Origin: Erigeron canadensis
Taxonomy: Eukaryota > Streptophyta > Magnoliopsida > Asterales > Asteraceae
Direction of reading: 5' to 3'
Length of the DNA: 64,000 nt
Assembly (NCBI RefSeq): GCF_010389155.1
Contig: NC_057761.1
Location: 50,714,587 to 50,778,586, forward strand
The translations under genes and the position numbers were made by a program. Under the pieces are notes generated by a model. It was not told the origin of the DNA. It saw nothing but the letters and a program-made list of their open reading frames with translations, and did not search any database. Positions 36,390-48,127 of the stretch are shown in pieces. Numbering within the stretch: position 1 is the stretch's first letter; the number at the start of each line of letters is the position of its first letter.

Positions 36390-38320
36390 AAACAAGAAGA
36401 GAGAAAGCAATTAAAAGGAAAATAAAGGTGTGGTTAGTTGATGGTTAACAAGTTTACAAAGATTAGTTGTAATGATATCAAGTTTACAAAGACTAATCGT
36501 AACGTGACTAGAAATATTCAAGACATTAAGTCATTCGGGTACTTATGGTATAGGAATCGTACAAAGAATAAAATTATAGCATGGGAGGATTGGTGTAATT
36601 TTAAGTTTGTATAAATGTATTTGTGTTGTATACGTACCGCCGGCAATTTGTCGGGGTTTATATGAATAAAAGTTTATTTTTTTAAAAAAAAATAATAATA
36701 AAAAATTGATGGTTAACAAGACTGATCGTAGTGTGAAAAGCGATATCTTCACAAGGTATAATCAGAGTCAGCTATTTGTCAGGTCTATGTCGATGCCCGG
36801 TCAGCATCCAGGACTTTTTTTCTTTGTGAAATGTAATGATGCTTTTTTTTTCTTTTATTATTGTTAATGATTAGGATTTAACCGTTAAGGACCACACCAC
36901 ACCTCGGTTAGTCCCCATCGTCGATTTGTCGCCACCTTTTGGTTGTCAATCTCATCCTGGCCTGTTGCAAAAACTGAAATCTATATTTTTATGTAATTAT
37001 AAGCTGTTACATCTGAAATCACAAATTAAAAGTTGACAGTTATCAGTTATCACACGTATATAACACGTTAACACCATAAATTAAGGCCCACTAATCTTTC
37101 TTGATTGATTGAGTGTAGCTAGCCTGCTTAATTTCACACAAATATTAAGACTTTGAAAAAGCTATAGTACTCCTATACATTTTTTCTAACTAAATATTAG
37201 AAAGTGAATACAGCATTAATTAATTAATAGAACAAAGGTTAAGGCGTGCAAGTAAAATACTCAGCAAACTATATAATTAGTTGGTGAATGAACCAATTTT
37301 AGTCAAAAATTAGGCGGTGCCAATTATTTTTTTTATTTATTAATGACTTTGACTCTGACTTTAAATTTGACCAGACTACAAGTTAATTTGGTCTAGGCAT
37401 GCAACAACGTACGTACGTTCAATAATTCCATATATTTCGTAATGTCTTATTTTAATTGATGTCGTGTTGATCGAAATGATGATGACATCTTTTGCGTCCT
37501 AATTAAGACAGCAGGTACCGGCCTGATGCTCTAACATAAGAGTGGTAATGAACTTCTAGCTAAAGGGTTTGTTTTGGGACAGCGAAAGCTTAGTTTGTGT
37601 ACGTGAAGCTACCTTTAATATTGTATTACTCCTTTGACTTTTTTTTTTTCCCGATAATGAAAATCATAAAACTCCAACACTAGAAATACATCACGCCATT
37701 CTATTTTTTCTAATAGTGATAAAAATCAAAATATATTAACAAAAGATTGTTGTTGAATCGACCTGTAAACATATAGTGACCTTTTGACCTTACTTAACGA
37801 CGGACCATTTTGACATATATATTAGTCAATTTGTATGACTCTGATTTTGCAAATCAGTGGTAATTGCTTGATTTTGTAAACACCAAAACTGTGGTTTCCT
37901 AAATGTTTCAGATTTGGTTTTGAGAAAATGATTAAAGGGAAAATGGAATTGCCCACCGGAAAGATGCACTAATCAGCTTGATTAATTAAGAAAATAAATA
38001 CGATTTATTATTTATTAAAAGATATATTAGAAGAAAAGATTGATGGCGACAAAGACGTATATATTTTAAAGTAACACCAATTATTAACATAAAAGATCAC
38101 ACGTGCGCACAAATACAAAACATGTGATGTTTCTTGGAAATTTGGTGGAGATCAACTAACAACAACTTTGAAGTTTGATAAGCCAAACAAGTTAAAAAAC
38201 TCCGCGTGTTGATGCCAGTAGTTACAATTTGTATAAAATACTAGAAGATGGTTACTCGTGGGACAAGACATTTGGACGACACTAATAATGTAAATAGAAA
38301 TAAATCACGTCATTAACCAA
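36390..38320. other. Spacer
   Basis: AT-rich. No gene, and no repeat ends recognised. Confidence 0.5.
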
Positions 38321-38646
38321 ATTTTATTGTGATTATATTAAATTAGTCAAATTTTTTTAGATTTTTATAAAATAGTCAACACAATCGTAATAAACCGACA
38401 TAATCGTAATGAGATCTTCAAAATCGCAAGTAGATTATGAAGAATCGCAATGCGATCTTGAGAATCGCAAAATCTACAGAATTTTCTGTAGAATCTCTAC
38501 GAGATTATCAGAATCGCATAGAGATTCTCATAATCGCTTGCGATTCTAAAGTTCTCATTGCGATTTTGAAGATTATTGTGATTTTGTTGGCTATTATGAA
38601 AAAAACCAAATAAAACTTAGCTAATTTGGTATAATTATAATGAAAT
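38321..38646. mobile_element. Foldback element, 326 bp, nearly fully palindromic
   Basis: The centre is TCTACAGAA-TT-TTCTGTAGA (38473-38492). From there both arms match outward for about 160 bases with some mismatches (GAATCGCA..., CAAAATCGCA, CAACA.AATC, TTAAATTAG/CTAATTTGG). The whole element could fold into one long hairpin. No ORF. Confidence 0.85.
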
Positions 38647-39066
38647 TTAACAAATCATGTAATTTTCTCTAATGTAAACCAAACACTTATATAAGAAAAT
38701 AATAGTATGTATTTCACACAATATATGAAACATAATGTTACGATTAATTAAAAAAATATGTTATTATATCTCATAATTAAGAATTATAAATTCCCACTTG
38801 ATGGTGAATTTGGCTGAATTTTTCCTTTTAAATCTTTGAGTGATAGATGTTTTTCATCAAAAAGTTTAAATTGAGTATCTATTCGATGATGGGCTCACTA
38901 GCTAGCGTGAAGCTGATTAAGATACCGTATGATAAAATTGCTGATATATATTCGTGAGTAATTCACATCTTTCAAGAAAAACGAGTAATAATATGAATGA
39001 ATAAATTACTAAGCAGGATATTATAATTATACCAAATGAATAAGTTTATAAATAGTTAATCTTACT
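38647..39066. other. Spacer
   Basis: No feature recognised. Confidence 0.45.
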
Positions 39067-39345
39067 TCTATATAAAACAAATTATCTCTCTTCTATTAAG
39101 CAAATAATTTTTAAAATGACTATATTACCCTTTTTATATCCACTAAGTTAAACATAATCACTTTATATATCTATAATATTATTAATTATATAATTTACAA
39201 CATAGACTTTTCAACCCTTAAATAACCATAAAACCTTTTTTTTACATCAATTACTTTTACATTTATCATCACACTACCACTAACATTGCTGCCGCCGACC
39301 ACCACCTATCGTCGCTATTACCACTATCACCGCCACATCTGGTAA
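39067..39345 (+). mobile_element. Short Helitron, 3' end decayed
   Basis: It starts TCTATATAAAACAAATTATC and contains ATGACTATATTACCC and a CCGCCGACCACCACC-type tract near 39290-39340, as in the other short Helitrons. The hairpin and CTAG end are not preserved. Confidence 0.5.
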
Positions 39346-39534
39346 TGTTAAAAACATTTTTAAATAAAGAATAAATTTGGGTTCAAGTTGATACTAATAA
39401 ATATAGATTAAGCTAATTAAGTTTGTCGAGGGATCAAAAAAGTACTTCATATATCATAATTTTAGTTATGTCATTAGAGTAAAATAATTTTCGTATAAAG
39501 ATTAATACATATACATATTATTATGTGGTATGGG

Positions 39535-39860
39535 AGAGAAACCCGTACAAAGTGACAACAATGGCGGAGTGGAGGTGATGGGGAGTCAGGAACGACTAGT
39601 GGTGGTGGTAGCAACGACGAATGTTGGTGATGATGGTGGCAACGACAACGGTAATAGTGACAACGACGTATAGTATAAGTTATCGAAGTAAAAATAATTT
39701 ATGTAAAAGAAAATAGTATAGTTATTTTAGAAGTTGATTTATAGATTCTACTAGAGATATTTTTGACACATCATTTAGGTAGATTAATAATAAGTTATAA
39801 GTATTTTAGTTATTTGTGTTACTTATTCAAGTAAATATTATAGATAAATTAAAACGAACT
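39535..39860 (-). mobile_element. Degenerate short Helitron
   Basis: On the - strand a CCACC/CCATC-rich tract leads to GTCACTTTGTACGGGTTTCT near 39560-39541, the same position as the conserved GCGCGGGTACC terminus in related copies. The 5' end was not placed firmly. Confidence 0.4.
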
Positions 39861-39904
39861 AATATATGGTTTTAGTTTTGTCTTTTTCCAATGTTTTGTT
39901 TTGT

Positions 39905-40860
39905 TTTTTGTTGTTGGGTCGAAAGACCAACTATAGTTTGTTCAGAAATAGTTGAAGTTTGGTGAAGATACTTGTATAGAATTTTGAACAACTTCAGAAT
40001 AAGTTCATTGAAGCTTCACTTCAGTTCAGATCAGCTCAAACTGAAAGCATTCATTCTGAAGTCGAAGACTGAAGATTGAAGAAAGAGAATCATCTCAGAA
40101 GCAGAGCCCAGAGAAGATTCTACTTGACCGGAGAATGAAGCATCTCAGTGTAAAGTGTTAGTGTTGTAAAGTACTTACAACACTTTACACTGATTACGAA
40201 GAAGCCTTTTTACTTTACTATTTTTTACCCAGATAATAACATTATCTCTAGGAAAGCTTTTTGGTTAAGTCAAAGGTTGAGAATAAAGTGTGAAATGTCA
40301 CATCAAATAACTTTCACACTTAACCTTAAAATAACATGTTAAGGAATCAATTTGATTTCATTATATATTTCCCAACATCATCATGGACTTTGCCTATAAA
40401 TACAAGGCTTCTCAGAACTTGCAAAATGCTAGAAACTTTGGCATTGCAACTTGTGAGTTATATACTAAGTAATTCTTACGAGTATTTCCAAGTTATTAGA
40501 TTACTTGTATTTCAAGTTTGTTTAGATACTACACTTAGGTGTTTATCTTTGTTCCGCAACAACCTTTCTATTTTGTTTATATCAATGAATAAAATACATT
40601 GAAAAGTACATCGTGTCTCAATTGTACATACTTGATTATATATATTATTCATATAGTTTCAGCACTTTAGTTTATTGCAATTTACTTTCAGAGTTTCAGT
40701 ACTTTACTTTATTGTTTAATCCATATCTGGATCGTCATTTTGAACAGGTCTTATTCCAGATTAGAATTGCTTGTCGGTCGGGTTTTAACCATCTAACTTG
40801 GGACTTACATTTTTTTTTAATTATTTTTTTTAGTATAATGTCTTTATACACACATTAAGT
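39905..40860 (+). repeat. LTR-like block with TATA, polyadenylation signal and hairpins
   Basis: CTATAAATACAAGGC at about 40395 is a strong TATA-type core. AATAAAATA near 40590 sits in the short hairpin CAATG...CATTG. Upstream are purine-rich GAAGA repeats. At 40145-40193 lie two competing hairpins (separate entry). TTGGGTC-GAAA-GACCAA near 39915 is a small GNRA-loop stem. This layout resembles U3-R-U5 of an LTR, but no primer-binding site, paired LTR or target duplication was found. Confidence 0.35.
40145..40193. repeat. Two overlapping, mutually exclusive hairpins
   Basis: The outer arms TCAGTGTAAAGTGTT (40145-40159) and AACACTTTACACTGA (40179-40193) are perfect. The inner arms AGTGTTGTAA (40160-40169) and TTACAACACT (40175-40184), loop AGTAC, are also perfect. 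They share 40179-40184, so full outer and full inner pairing cannot coexist. Confidence 0.85.
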
Positions 40861-41400
40861 TAAAAGAATCTCATACTTGCTACTTTCAATGATATAATGT
40901 TATTTCACTTATTTGTTTAAATCATGAATAGTTAGAAAATATGTTTGGATGTTTGATTAGGTAGAAAGCACATGGTGATAGGGTGTGATTAGGACATGTA
41001 ATGTTTCCTTAAGTGCATTATTGTGGGGGCTTTGTGATATTTGATTCAGACCATTGATGGATCCTAAGTAAGTGGGCGTATCTACCAGCCCTTTTATCTT
41101 TCTTTCAATCATTTTTGTGATTTGAAATATATCTAACTTAGTTTGGCTAAAGAATTAAAATGTTAACTACTTAGACAATAATTAGCATTAAAGAGAGACG
41201 TTGAATAGATATTTTGCAAAGACTTTTATAAACGGTGTGTTTGGATTTAAAATGGAAATGAAAGAATGAGTTTTATTCACATTGATTGTTTGGTTAATTA
41301 ACTTTGGATATCCAAGCGAACCCATGAAATTCGTCATGCACAAAATCTACCTAGAGATCGAATTGGGTTTAGAACGATATTCCCGTACCATTAAAACTAT
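40861..41400. other. Spacer
   Basis: No gene. A frame crossing 41282-41485 runs into the Helitron relic and has no recognised domain. Confidence 0.4.
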
Positions 41401-41403
41401 CAG

Positions 41404-41800
41404 CACAATACCCACACAATGTAACGGTGGTAGCTGCTATGACGATCTGGTTGTGTCGGCGACAGACAACTATTATTGGTGGTGACGGCGTCAAGTGATG
41501 TGGGCTGATTTAAATGTAACCGATGTAAAAATGATGGTGGAAATATTTTAGAAGATAGAAAGATATTCGCGCAATGCGACGATGATGTAGTAGTGGATTA
41601 ATGGCTGCAACCGGTGGTTATGGTGGCGGCACGAGTGGTGGTGGTAATTGATCTAAAGATAATTGATCAAAAGAGGTAGTGAAGATATATTAGAAAATTA
41701 GCACTGATAGTATAAATTATTTCAATGGTCATTTCCTTTTTTTTTTCTTTTAACTTTTCATTAAAATGTATATATTTTATATAGTACGAGTAAGTAATAT
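41404..41800 (-). mobile_element. Two adjacent degenerate Helitron 3' ends
   Basis: TACCCACACAATGTAACGGT (from 41407) and TTCGCGCAATGCGACGATG (from 41569) are reverse-strand versions of the CGCATTGCGCGGGTA terminus, each followed by GGTGGT-rich sequence. They are about 160 bases apart, so either two nested insertions or a tandem of termini as at 17.3-17.85 kb. Confidence 0.5.
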
Positions 41801-42028
41801 AGAAGTAGTAATAATTTGAAATTTCCATTTAACAAATCAACACCCCTTAGTTATTTCATTAGGAATTAGTATTAATCAGATTACAAATTTAATTGATTAT
41901 ATACTTGCTAAAATAAGCCTCGTTTTTTGGTTCAAAATCTAACCATAACAAAAAGGAGCAAATTTAATAACTTTTAGAGTCAAAATGTATATATGATTGT
42001 TGTTTTTCTTTTCCTCTATATATTAAAA

Positions 42029-42484
42029 CTAGTATATCAACCCGCGTAATACGCAGGTAACTTAAAGAAAGTATGTTATGACAAAATTGTTTAGATGACA
42101 GGAATATAAAAGATCATGTATAAATTGTTAGAAATTTAAAAGTATAATAGAAATATTCCTTTTTAAATAAATATAACTTCATAGAAGACTAAAGATATTC
42201 TTTTTTAAATTAAAAGTATAATAGAAATATTCCTTTTTAAATAAATATAACTTCATAGAAGACTAAAGATATTCTTTTTTAAATAAATATAGCTTCATAG
42301 AAGACGAAAGTAAATATTAGTTATGTTTAAAGATATCAAATTATGAAAAAAATCAAATGGTGGAAAATTATGACATCATTAATGGTTAAGAAAAGATTTA
42401 GAAGTATTAAATAAGTTATTTTTTTTAAAAATATGATGTCAAGATAATCAGTAAGTCAATGCTCTTCTTATAATAATACTTACT
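42029..42484 (-). mobile_element. Helitron of a second subtype (CCTGCGTATTACGCGGG hairpin)
   Basis: On the - strand the end reads CCTGCGTATTACGCGGG, TTGATATA, CTAG (42032-42029), then T. The 5' end near 42484 is degenerate (AGTATTATTATAAGAAGAGC). It contains the tandem repeat at 42135-42309. Confidence 0.6.
42135..42309. repeat. Tandem repeat, 74-bp period, about 2.4 copies
   Basis: AGTATAATAGAAATATTCC begins at 42141 and 42215. ATAACTTCATAGAAGAC recurs, with a third partial copy (ATAGCTTCATAGAAGAC) ending near 42305. Confidence 0.85.
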
Positions 42485-45314
42485 GGAATGACTGCCTAGA
42501 TACCATCGATCGACATTTAAGTTTTTATGTATCTCTTGGAGACAACCTAATCTCACGGTCTTCCATAGGACAGCAGGCTATTTCTCGCTCAAGCACGGGA
42601 GCCAAATATCGTGGTGCTAGATAATCATAAACAAAAAGTAGCTGGTCATCATCACCATTAATCAATATAGTGTTAAGCCATATATAGTTATCTGATAATG
42701 GACATAATCAATAAACAAATCTAGATAGATTTAGTCGTTTAAACACTAAATACATACACCTAAACCCACCGCTTTCGCATTATGAGCAACAGAGCAACAT
42801 TCTTGAGTGGATATTTTCTCTTTAGATTCTTGATTTCATGATGAGGAATTGAATGTTTAACTTTTTATGCGATACAAAGTGGGGTTTTTTAGTTTATTAA
42901 CAACACAGATATGTATTTTTGGACATTCGAAAAGATCACTTAAATGGTATACAATACGTCACATTTTCTTTTCATGGTACATGTCAATTATATATATTGC
43001 ACCGAGAAAAAAAGTTAGCACTCAAAGTTAGTTTAAATAGAAACAATCATTAAATCCATTAGTTATGAATGGACTAAAGAGATATCTATAGTGGTCCATT
43101 TGTTAGGCCGTGTGTAGGCCCAACTTTAAAGCCAAATGATTTATTGTTGGACCAAATATGAATCTAAACTCAATAAGCTTTTCAATGTGAGTATTTTTGT
43201 ACTCTTAATTATCATTTACGATTATCAAATATCATCATAGTCGTGATGACACCCTCAATATCAAAAATAGTATGCACATTTTTATTTAAATATTTCTAAT
43301 TAATTGTTTATTTTCTAAATAATATATAGAAAATTATTCGTAATTTTATTTTTTTATAGTAATACTTATAGGGTTATAGTGCCCATTAATGGTATTCTAT
43401 TTCATGTCAAAAAGGCCAATGGTGACGGTGGAAGGTAGGGGTCTTCGTGGAGGAGACAATTTGGGCCTTGTGGACAATGTAGGTAACTGTCTTAGTAAAG
43501 TTTTCGACTCGACATCAAATGAAATTTATTATTATCTTTTTTTTATATATATATTTTGTCTCAACATAAAGTTTGTTACGAAAAAATTTGTGACTGCACT
43601 CTTGATCTAGAGGTAAAGTTGCAAAGGTGATGCATTAAGAACATAAGGTAACCGCACGTGTCCAGATGACCCAGTAATAACTCCTTTCGAAATGAAGTAG
43701 CTAATTTACATTCAACTATTCGCGGCTTCAACTTGGAGATCGAATATTAGAGGAGATTATATCGATGATACATAAAAATTCATTAGGCCAGCATCACAAT
43801 GTCAAGTGATGAATAATGTAATGAAGTTATAGAGACAAGTCTTTAAGTGACCCGAAATCCATACAAATTGATAAAAGGAAGTTGGAAAAATAAAAAATCA
43901 TCATGACTGGCTTTATAGACGCATTTGAAGAACTAATCAGCACCTTGACCCGCTGTACACACACACCCTCTGCAAACCATCCCCTACTCCAACAGAAACA
44001 GATTGAGAATTAAAGAAAGATGCTCCTACAATCCACATTCTTCGATAGATACTAAAAGATCCACAAAAGAATCTCTATGAACAATTATAAAAGTCAATCC
44101 ACGATCCAGACAGAATCCAACAATGGATTCCCCTACTCCTTGTGAACCCAATGATCTAGAATTGATCCACTCATAATTACTCGTTTTGATACAAACTCAT
44201 TTGGCCCATTAATTTGTTACCCATTTGTCTGGCCTGATAGCTTTTGGTTTGTAGCCAATTCTGCAATTTACCAACTCTAAGCAATATTTAAGTGAACATA
44301 TAAGAAATCCAAAAAGTTTGCCCAATCATAAAAATGATCACACATCTACAAATTGTGAGGTTACACAGATTGACTAATGTCTAAAATGATCATATCAGTT
44401 CATTAAACATTTCGTTTAATTGACTATGTCTATGACATGATAATGTAACTAATATGTAAATAATCAGCAAAATTGTCTCATGTACTCTGTCATTCAAGGC
44501 AATGAGACTTCTCTGCTTAAACAGTTAAACCGGTTTTTATTTCAAAAACTAACCCCATTATAATTCCATTTTTGCTCATACCTGCAAGCTGCAAACTGCA
44601 GATTCAGTACATTCCAAATTAACATGTATTTTCATCATTATTATTCATTTACCTCATAATTAAGATGTATGGCAACTCAAATAACCATGGTAGCAAACAG
44701 AGTAAAATCAACTTCTAAGCAAAAACATCATTATAGCATACAAAATCAAAATGCATTTCATTGCAGACTTTTTGACCAACATACAATACTTGAAACACTC
44801 GAAAAAAAAAAAAATTCAACTAAACTTCAACAATCTGTAAATCATACTTACATTACTCTACTCAAACTCCAGCTTTTGACCTTGAAACAGCTGATACACT
44901 CTAAGAAGAAATCACTGGACAAAAAAATCAAACTTTAATTACAGAACACTTTGGGAAATCATAATCTTGACTCTTGAAACACATCCCTAAAGTATTCCTA
45001 AAGATCATCAAAAATCTTTAATCCTCCACCATGATCACCCACAATCAAAACCCATAAAAATTCATCAAAATCAACAGAATCTTGATTATTTGAACACATT
45101 CCTAATATTCCAAATATCATCAAGATCCAAACTTTAACCTAAAATCTTCCAAGATTATCATCCGAAATCAAAACCCAATTACAAAATTCATCTAAATCAA
45201 CAAAATCTTGATTCTTAAAACACACCACTAAATTCTAATAACCCAAATATCATCAAAATCGAAACTTTAATCTTTAATCTTCCAAGAAAATCAACTCACA
45301 TTTGTAGAAACCCA
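42485..45314. other. Spacer downstream of the DOG1-domain gene
   Basis: No intact gene or paired repeat seen. From about 45.0 to 45.3 kb, several near-repeats of ATCATCAAAATC and AATCTTGATT occur; they may belong to the 3' untranslated region of the gene at 45315. Confidence 0.45.
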
Positions 45315-46175
45315 TCAATTGACTGGTGACTTACACTTCTTGAATTCATGCAACAATTTCTCATCTCTTAATCCAACTAAAAATTGGGCTAAACCTTCAA
45401 GAAACAATGCAGCTTGATAAACACTAGTAACACTAACAATCTCACTGATAACATCTTTTCGTAACCGATTTGCATCCATAACAATCCCAACCATCTCCTC
45501 TTCCATCTCTGCTGCAGCCATGGCGGCCATAACTTCCCCTGACCCAACTTTCTCAACAAACGCTAACTGCGCTTTCCTAACCCGATCATTCAAAGCCGGC
45601 ACCATTAGCCTTAACCCACGCTCAATTTGACCGATTCGACACGTTAACTTACGTGTTTGTATCTTCCATGCATTCATTAAAGGCCATTGTTTCTTCAAAA
45701 ACTCACAAGACTCACCAACTTCAATTTCTTCCACGTCATCATCATTTTCTTGATCATGGTTACTATGATCATGATCATATTCTTCGTCGTCTTCTTCTTG
45801 AGAAGAAACGTCGTCTTCTTCGTCGTTTTGAATAAGATAAGACCGGATTAAGTTGGTGAAGAGATAAGGATGGAGATCACCCAACCAAAGAAAAGGGATT
45901 TCAATCGGGTTACGAATATCGGTCGGATAAAGGATTTGAGAGACGTCGGTTGAGGCAGCGAGGTCGAGGGTATGGTAGTATGATTTGAAGTGATGATGGA
46001 TGATTTCGACGTGGGCAGAAAGGAGATTTGGGGAAGAAGATGACGTGGTGGTGGCGGACATGTGGTGGCGGAGATTGGGTAAGTGTTTGTTTTTTAAGAT
46101 GGTGATCCAGTCGGAAAAGTAGTCTTTGAATCGCCGGTGGTGGAGGAGACTTTTGGAAGGTGATTGTTTCTTCAT
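45315..46175 (-). CDS. INP1: DOG1-domain protein, probably INP1-like (286 aa)
   Basis: One uninterrupted coding exon. The start is set at 46175 (MKKQSPSK) because the sequence just before it, TGTATGTATGCAG, is a good acceptor and a donor (AT|GTAAGTACAG) lies near 46294, giving an intron in the leader. Without splicing, a start 12 bases upstream would add four residues. The DOG1 domain is visible as FSDWITILKNKHLPNLRHH, SYYHTLDLAASTDVSQIL, FLWLGDLHPYLFTNLIRSYL and the C-terminal VYQAALFLEGLAQFLVGLRD. A highly acidic Asp/Glu/His insert separates the halves (about residues 120-155). INP1 in Arabidopsis is a pollen factor that marks aperture sites at the plasma membrane. The length, the PFLWLGDLHPYLFTNL block and the acidic insert point to INP1, but another DOG1-like protein is possible. 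Confidence 0.88.
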   Translation of the reverse strand: MKKQSPSKSLLHHRRFKDYFSDWITILKNKHLPNLRHHMSATTTSSSSPNLLSAHVEIIHHHFKSYYHTLDLAASTDVSQILYPTDIRNPIEIPFLWLGDLHPYLFTNLIRSYLIQNDEEDDVSSQEEDDEEYDHDHSNHDQENDDDVEEIEVGESCEFLKKQWPLMNAWKIQTRKLTCRIGQIERGLRLMVPALNDRVRKAQLAFVEKVGSGEVMAAMAAAEMEEEMVGIVMDANRLRKDVISEIVSVTSVYQAALFLEGLAQFLVGLRDEKLLHEFKKCKSPVN

Positions 46176-46480
46176 ATCTGCATACATACATGAAATATAG
46201 ATACAGAAATTGTTAGATATACATGAAATGTATGATTTATAAATGGTTTAAGAAAGATTATAGAGAAATTAAGATGGAGAAAGACTGTACTTACATAATG
46301 ATTTGAACATCTTTTTTGAGGAAAAAAGATTTGGAATCTTGAATTGAAGAAGTGGGTTTTGACTTTTGAGATTGATGATGAAGATGATGACTGTGGGGTG
46401 ATTTTCTTAAATTTCTTGATGATTGTTAAAGAGATCGATGGCAAGTGTGGATATATATTTTTAAATTTGATTTGATTTGA
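46176..46480 (-). promoter_or_regulatory. Leader exon and leader intron of the DOG1-domain gene
   Basis: Predicted donor AT|GTAAGTACAG near 46294 and acceptor TATGCAG at 46178. The upstream exon is rich in TCATCATC and TTCAATTC. A possible TATA element, ATATATATCC on the - strand, is near 46455. Signals only. Confidence 0.4.
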
Positions 46481-47045
46481 ATTGATGAATTTGTAAGTGA
46501 TCAAGGGGGAAATTGGGTTTATTAAGTATTGTTGTGAGGGTAAATGTGTACTTAAAATAGTTTCCAGAATGTTTATTTAAACCCCTTTACTATTCTGAAT
46601 ATAACCAATACTCCTTCCCCTATTGACATATTGTATTTTATAATATAAAGTTTTATGTCATTTAACTAAGGAAAAAAACAAATTTTTTTTATTTTTTTTT
46701 ATCGATCCTAGATTTAGAAACTAAAATTCAATGTCGTCTTGACTCTATTGCTAGTAAAAAAAAAGCATGAACTTTTACGTCCCAGATGTTTTTTATTTAT
46801 CTGTAGTACGTGAAATTTTATAAATATTTACATAGTGACAAACATGTTAATTAATCAAACGGTCCCTTATCATCATTGGTGATGTTCGTTATGTGTGGAC
46901 TTATAGTAAGATATTTTCGATACACAATATGCTTTACGTGGAAGCTCTTCTTTTATAAATCTTTTTGAATATTCAACAAATTTCATCTTCACACAATCAG
47001 ATATTCACATCTATAAGTTTTTAAACTTTTACATTCATTTTTATA

Positions 47046-47839
47046 AGTTTTTAAAGGAAAAAACCTTATTCTAAAGTGTAAATGTCGCTACTAATCCTTA
47101 TATAACTCCCATTTCAATGTCGTTTTTGTTGGAGTGTGATCATTTTATTATAAATCGTGTGTCTGGGAATAATTTAAGCCTACGGGGTCAGACGAAATGA
47201 CACGGCAACTCGATAATATTAATTGATATATTAAAGTAATATATTGATTAGTTTGATCACTAAATGATTAATTAAACATAATTAAAGGGTTAGTTATATT
47301 TAATTGATTAAAGAGGATGATTAAAATGTGAAAATCGAAAAATGGATTTAGACCTAAAGACCATATGGGGGCCGGCCACTTAGAGGCTTGTTTAAGCCTT
47401 GATGTGGCTTATTTTCCAAGCAAGATTAACCCTAATTAAGTCCTATAAATACAGGTTTAATTCTTGGTTTTTCACACACTTTTTCACATAAGCTTTCTCT
47501 CCTTTTCTTCCTTTCTCTTTGAAGTGGCCAAAATTCCCTTTCATTAGGGTATTTCGACTTTGAAGTTTAAGGTTCAAGCAAAAGGTTTGTTTGGTTTGTG
47601 ATCGGGTACTAGCATACGTTATTCGAGGTGTCTAGTGTGCGATCGTAGAGGGGTTTTGCTTTAAACCCTAAGCATTAATAATAATCTTATTATTATCATT
47701 ATTGGAGCTTGCATCTAGTCTTTGTTAATTAATTTGATTGCATATATGTTTCGATTTCTTCCGTTGCGCTTATTCGTGATCATGTATGATTATATGTTTA
47801 TATTCTCTAAGAGTTTTTAAAGGAAAAAACCTTATTCTA
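47046..47839. repeat. 28-bp perfect direct repeats flanking a 738-bp LTR-like block
   Basis: AGTTTTTAAAGGAAAAAACC followed by TTATTCTA is present at 47046-47073 and again, identical, at 47812-47839. Between them lies a block that begins TGTTGGAGTGTG at 47127 and contains CCTATAAATACAGG (near 47442). A CT-rich leader-like stretch (CTTTCTCTCCTTTTCTTCC) follows, as in a copia-type LTR. The direct repeats are far too long for a normal 5-bp retrotransposon target duplication. Confidence 0.6.
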
Positions 47840-48094
47840 TAATCCTCCCCTTGCTATTCTTTCTTACTCACAAACCAAATACACACAATGTGATTTCATC
47901 AAGAAAAAGGTTTCTATACGCTCTTAATCCTCAAGGTTTGTTATTTGTATATTAATTACTTTTTAATTGTTAACTAAATATGGTTCGAATTGTTGATTTT
48001 AAGTATTTAATTGTGCGTGATACGAATTTATTATTTTGTTACATAAGTGTTTTGGTTTCAAATTAACGTCGTTATGGCAATTCGCATGCTATGT

Positions 48095-48127
48095 ATTGTG
48101 TCCGCTGCATCGCGCGGGTACTCATCT
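48095..48127 (+). repeat. Degenerate Helitron 3' terminus
   Basis: GCTGCATCGCGCGGGTACTC then ATCTATT, close to the family end GCATTGCGCGGGTACCATGC-TAG, with the CTAG changed to CTAT. Confidence 0.45.

Noticed and set aside
39905..40860. Possible integrated pararetrovirus leader
   Set aside because: TATA, hairpins and AATAAA alone are shared with LTRs; no coding sequence of any kind is nearby.
43389..43610. Short open frame with Gly-rich start
   Set aside because: The tail is low-complexity AT-rich sequence and no homologous domain is seen.
45653..46191. Open frames antisense to, or in another frame of, the DOG1-domain gene
   Set aside because: Shadows of the coding exon with no domain of their own.
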